Positions 62,824 through 64,000 of a stretch of DNA of 64,000 nt are shown piece by piece. This DNA is from Ignavibacteriales bacterium (GTDB lineage: Bacteria; Bacteroidota; Ignavibacteria; Ignavibacteriales; Melioribacteraceae), in contig JACOUS010000014.1 of NCBI GenBank assembly GCA_016177735.1, positions 62,001 through 126,000 on the forward strand, in the 5' to 3' direction. Positions within the stretch are counted from its first letter, which is position 1. Each line of letters starts with the position of its first letter. The notes below the pieces were generated by a model, which ran no database searches, was not told where the DNA came from, and was given only the letters and a program-made list of their open reading frames with translations. Position numbers and translations under genes: made by a program.

Positions 62824-62855
62824 AAGGCTGATAAAAACAGTGCTTTATCAGCCTT
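62824..62855 (-). terminator. Hairpin terminator after the pilin genes
   Basis: AAGGCTGATAAA and TTTATCAGCCTT make a perfect 12-bp stem between the second pilin (stop at 62890) and pilC (start 62796); on the minus strand the stem is followed by ATTTTTTAAAT. An intrinsic terminator here would allow abundant pilin mRNA with reduced read-through to the machinery genes, a usual arrangement for filament operons. Confidence 0.82.
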
Positions 62856-62889
62856 AATTTAAGAAAATTCGTAGAAAAAAGAATTAAAA

Positions 62890-63276
62890 CTAATTGTTTA
62901 TTGTAGTTGATGTGATGGAGTTCGGACCTACAACCATCGTGGCTTGCACATTAGTTGTTCCGTTGTTTCCTTTTTCATTACCGGTGCCGGTTAATGTAAC
63001 TGATTGCGCCGCAACAACAGCAGTATAAACACCATTGCCTGTTGTGTCAAGTGCAGCTGGAACTGTCCATCCGGTAAATGTATTGCCGCCGCCGCCAAGA
63101 GCTGTCGGTTTTCTATAAAATTGCTGAGCTAAAGATGCGAGATTTGTACAATCTGCGATAATAGCATCTCTGTTTGCCTGTGAGCTGCTTGCAGTAAACA
63201 CGTTAATTCCTACTACTACCGCGATACCAACAATGATAACGCCAAGTACGATAAGCAGAAGTTGTTGCTGACCCAT
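62890..63276 (-). CDS. Non-canonical pilin-like protein, copy 2
   Basis: 128 aa. Starts 'MGQQQLLLIVLGVIIVGIAV', a long hydrophobic helix like mature pilins but with only 'MG' as leader and Leu, not Glu, at the fifth position after Gly. 'NRDAIIADCTNLASLAQQFY' continues the helix; the C-terminal domain is Gly/Thr/Asn-rich ('GGGGNTFTGW', 'TGTGNEKGNNGTTNVQ'). AAAAGGAGTAAGTC gives a strong ribosome site. Tandem with the copy at 63333 and just before pilC, so it is probably a pilus subunit. Confidence 0.8.
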   Translation of the reverse strand: MGQQQLLLIVLGVIIVGIAVVVGINVFTASSSQANRDAIIADCTNLASLAQQFYRKPTALGGGGNTFTGWTVPAALDTTGNGVYTAVVAAQSVTLTGTGNEKGNNGTTNVQATMVVGPNSITSTTINN

Positions 63277-63332
63277 GACTTACTCCTTTTGTTTAGTGAT
63301 GATTGAATTAATTATTTGAGTATTGGCAATAT

Positions 63333-63713
63333 TTAATTGATAATTTGTGTCCCAAAAGTTGTTGATTGAACAGTAATTTTAACTTTTACAGAATCATTAC
63401 TTGTTACTACTTCATTCCCCGTTCCGTTAATAACAACGCTGTCTGAAAAAACTTCAGCGATATAATGTCCGTTCGCAGTAGTTACTAATTCAGCTGGGAT
63501 TGACCATCCGGTGAAAGAACGAGAGCCGCCGCCAAGGGAACTTGGTCTCATGTAATACTGCTGTGCAAGTGAAGCAAGATTTACTAATTCATTTGTAATA
63601 TTATTTCTTTTTGCTTCTACTGCATTAGCTCTGAAAAGATTAATTCCTACAAAGATCGCAATACCAACAATGATTATTCCTAAAACTATTAAAAGCAATT
63701 GTTGCTGTCCCAC
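63333..63713 (-). CDS. Non-canonical pilin-like protein, copy 1
   Basis: 126 aa with a GTG start at 63713 (AGGA five bases before it). N-terminus 'MGQQQLLLIVLGIIIVGIAI' nearly identical to the downstream copy; then 'LVNLASLAQQYYMRPSSLGG' and 'SRSFTGWSIPAELVTTANGH'. Similar in the helix and in the FTGW region, differing at the C-terminal surface. First gene of the pilus operon, hence the likely major subunit (inference). Confidence 0.8.
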   Translation of the reverse strand: MGQQQLLLIVLGIIIVGIAIFVGINLFRANAVEAKRNNITNELVNLASLAQQYYMRPSSLGGGSRSFTGWSIPAELVTTANGHYIAEVFSDSVVINGTGNEVVTSNDSVKVKITVQSTTFGTQIIN

Positions 63714-63726
63714 TTACTTCCTTTTA

Positions 63727-63746
63727 ATTTACCACTATTGGTAAAT
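63727..63746. promoter_or_regulatory. ATTTACCA palindrome before the pilin operon
   Basis: ATTTACCA-CTAT-TGGTAAAT is a perfect 8-bp inverted repeat 13 bp upstream of the first pilin's start codon. Its location fits a protein-binding operator or a 5' leader hairpin covering the ribosome site region. No sigma-54-type promoter (GG-N10-GC) is evident nearby. Confidence 0.5.
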
Positions 63747-63932
63747 ATTTCCGATTACGTTTATGATCATTTTTTTTTGTTCTGTTAACCTAATAACAAA
63801 TATCAAACCAATTAGAAAAGTGGAAAAAATTTCCTATAGCGTGATTGGGAATATAAGGATTGGGTCTAAAAATGCAAAGGAATTTCTTGCGATGGAAAAA
63901 TGATTTTGAGTTAGTAAGTAATTGTTACTTGT

Positions 63933-63960
63933 AAAAGGGAGGAATAACATTCCCCCTTTT
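63933..63960. terminator. Strong bidirectional hairpin near right edge
   Basis: AAAAGGG-A-GGAAT-AAC-ATTCC-CCCTTTT with a single bulge, followed by ATTTAAC; T-tract on plus, A-tract on minus, so it can end transcripts from either side. It separates the pilus operon promoter region from whatever lies beyond the window. I see no gene in 63747-64000. Confidence 0.7.
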
Positions 63961-64000
63961 ATTTAACTTTGATATGAAGTTCATTGAGTTGAGCGATATC

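Noticed and set aside
63747-63800. Sigma-54 promoter for the pilin operon
   Set aside because: Best match on the minus strand is TTGG-N10-GT; the second element lacks GC, so it is not convincing.
1-64000. CRISPR array, phage or IS element
   Set aside because: No regularly spaced direct repeats of CRISPR size, no integrase, transposase or phage structural genes were seen.

Overview
This AT-rich window reads like the chromosome of a bacterium from the Bacteroidota/Ignavibacteriota (Ignavibacteria, Chlorobi-related) lineage. The assignment rests on gene style: a DPP7/DPP11-type S46 peptidase, a UpxY/RfaH-like NusG paralogue, many sensor kinases, short signal peptides ending in ...SQ/AQ, often weak Shine-Dalgarno sites, and intergenic regions full of short hairpins and repeated phrases. 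It is an inference from content, not from a marker-gene tree.

Layout. (1) 1-9583, minus strand: a type II secretion/type IV filament operon in the order gspK-I-J-F-G, CsgG-like lipoprotein, gspO, gspE, gspD and a gspL/pilM-like gene cut by the left edge. Behind it is a membrane-anchored LuxR-type regulator (9665-10579); the 81 bp between them carry three ACACATTT boxes. (2) 10865-19182, minus: a saccharopine-dehydrogenase-like reductase, then a full Rnf electron-transport locus (rnfC, a glycine-zipper lipoprotein, rnfD, G, E, A, apbE, rnfB, rseC). (3) 19390-20320: a metallophosphoesterase interrupted by a one-base frameshift. (4) 20524-27378, plus: a surface-sugar (nonulosonate-type) cluster with a GT-B-like protein, SpsF cytidylyltransferase, class III aminotransferase, SDR, KdsC-like phosphatase, NeuB-like synthase lacking the SAF domain, and a sterol-desaturase-family membrane enzyme. 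(5) 27566-38732: a DUF4139 protein, an RsbRD-PAS kinase with its NtrC-type regulator, a hybrid kinase, a NusG paralogue, YhaM-like nuclease, TPR protein, sirtuin, queD/queE and rpsT. (6) 38794-46885: a GlmU-like protein, a small barrel-like protein, a 7TM kinase, a frameshifted S46 dipeptidyl-peptidase, a membrane transporter-like protein and a lipid kinase. (7) 46977-47462: a rearranged tRNA-Lys locus with two tRNA remnants and two GIY-YIG nuclease remnants. (8) 47708-54340: a signalling island (sigma-54-type regulator, two hybrid kinases, a REC-HisKA protein with no ATPase). (9) 54614-63713, minus: a type IV pilus operon (two odd pilins, pilC, pilB, pilT, fused pilMN, pilOP, short secretin).

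How it fits together. The two filament systems have their own secretin, assembly ATPase, platform protein and PilM/GspL, but only the first has a prepilin peptidase in view, so the peptidase may serve both. The pilus operon sits next to a large two-component island, an arrangement common for regulated motility or adhesion. The Rnf locus carries its own flavinylation enzyme (ApbE), and RnfG and RnfD show the matching acceptor motifs.

Most notable: the tRNA/GIY-YIG rearrangement in which the same 24-25 bp hairpin element lies in two tRNA remnants in opposite orientation; the tandem pilins with no Glu5 and a two-residue leader; two single-base frameshifts; and several families of short palindromic repeats.
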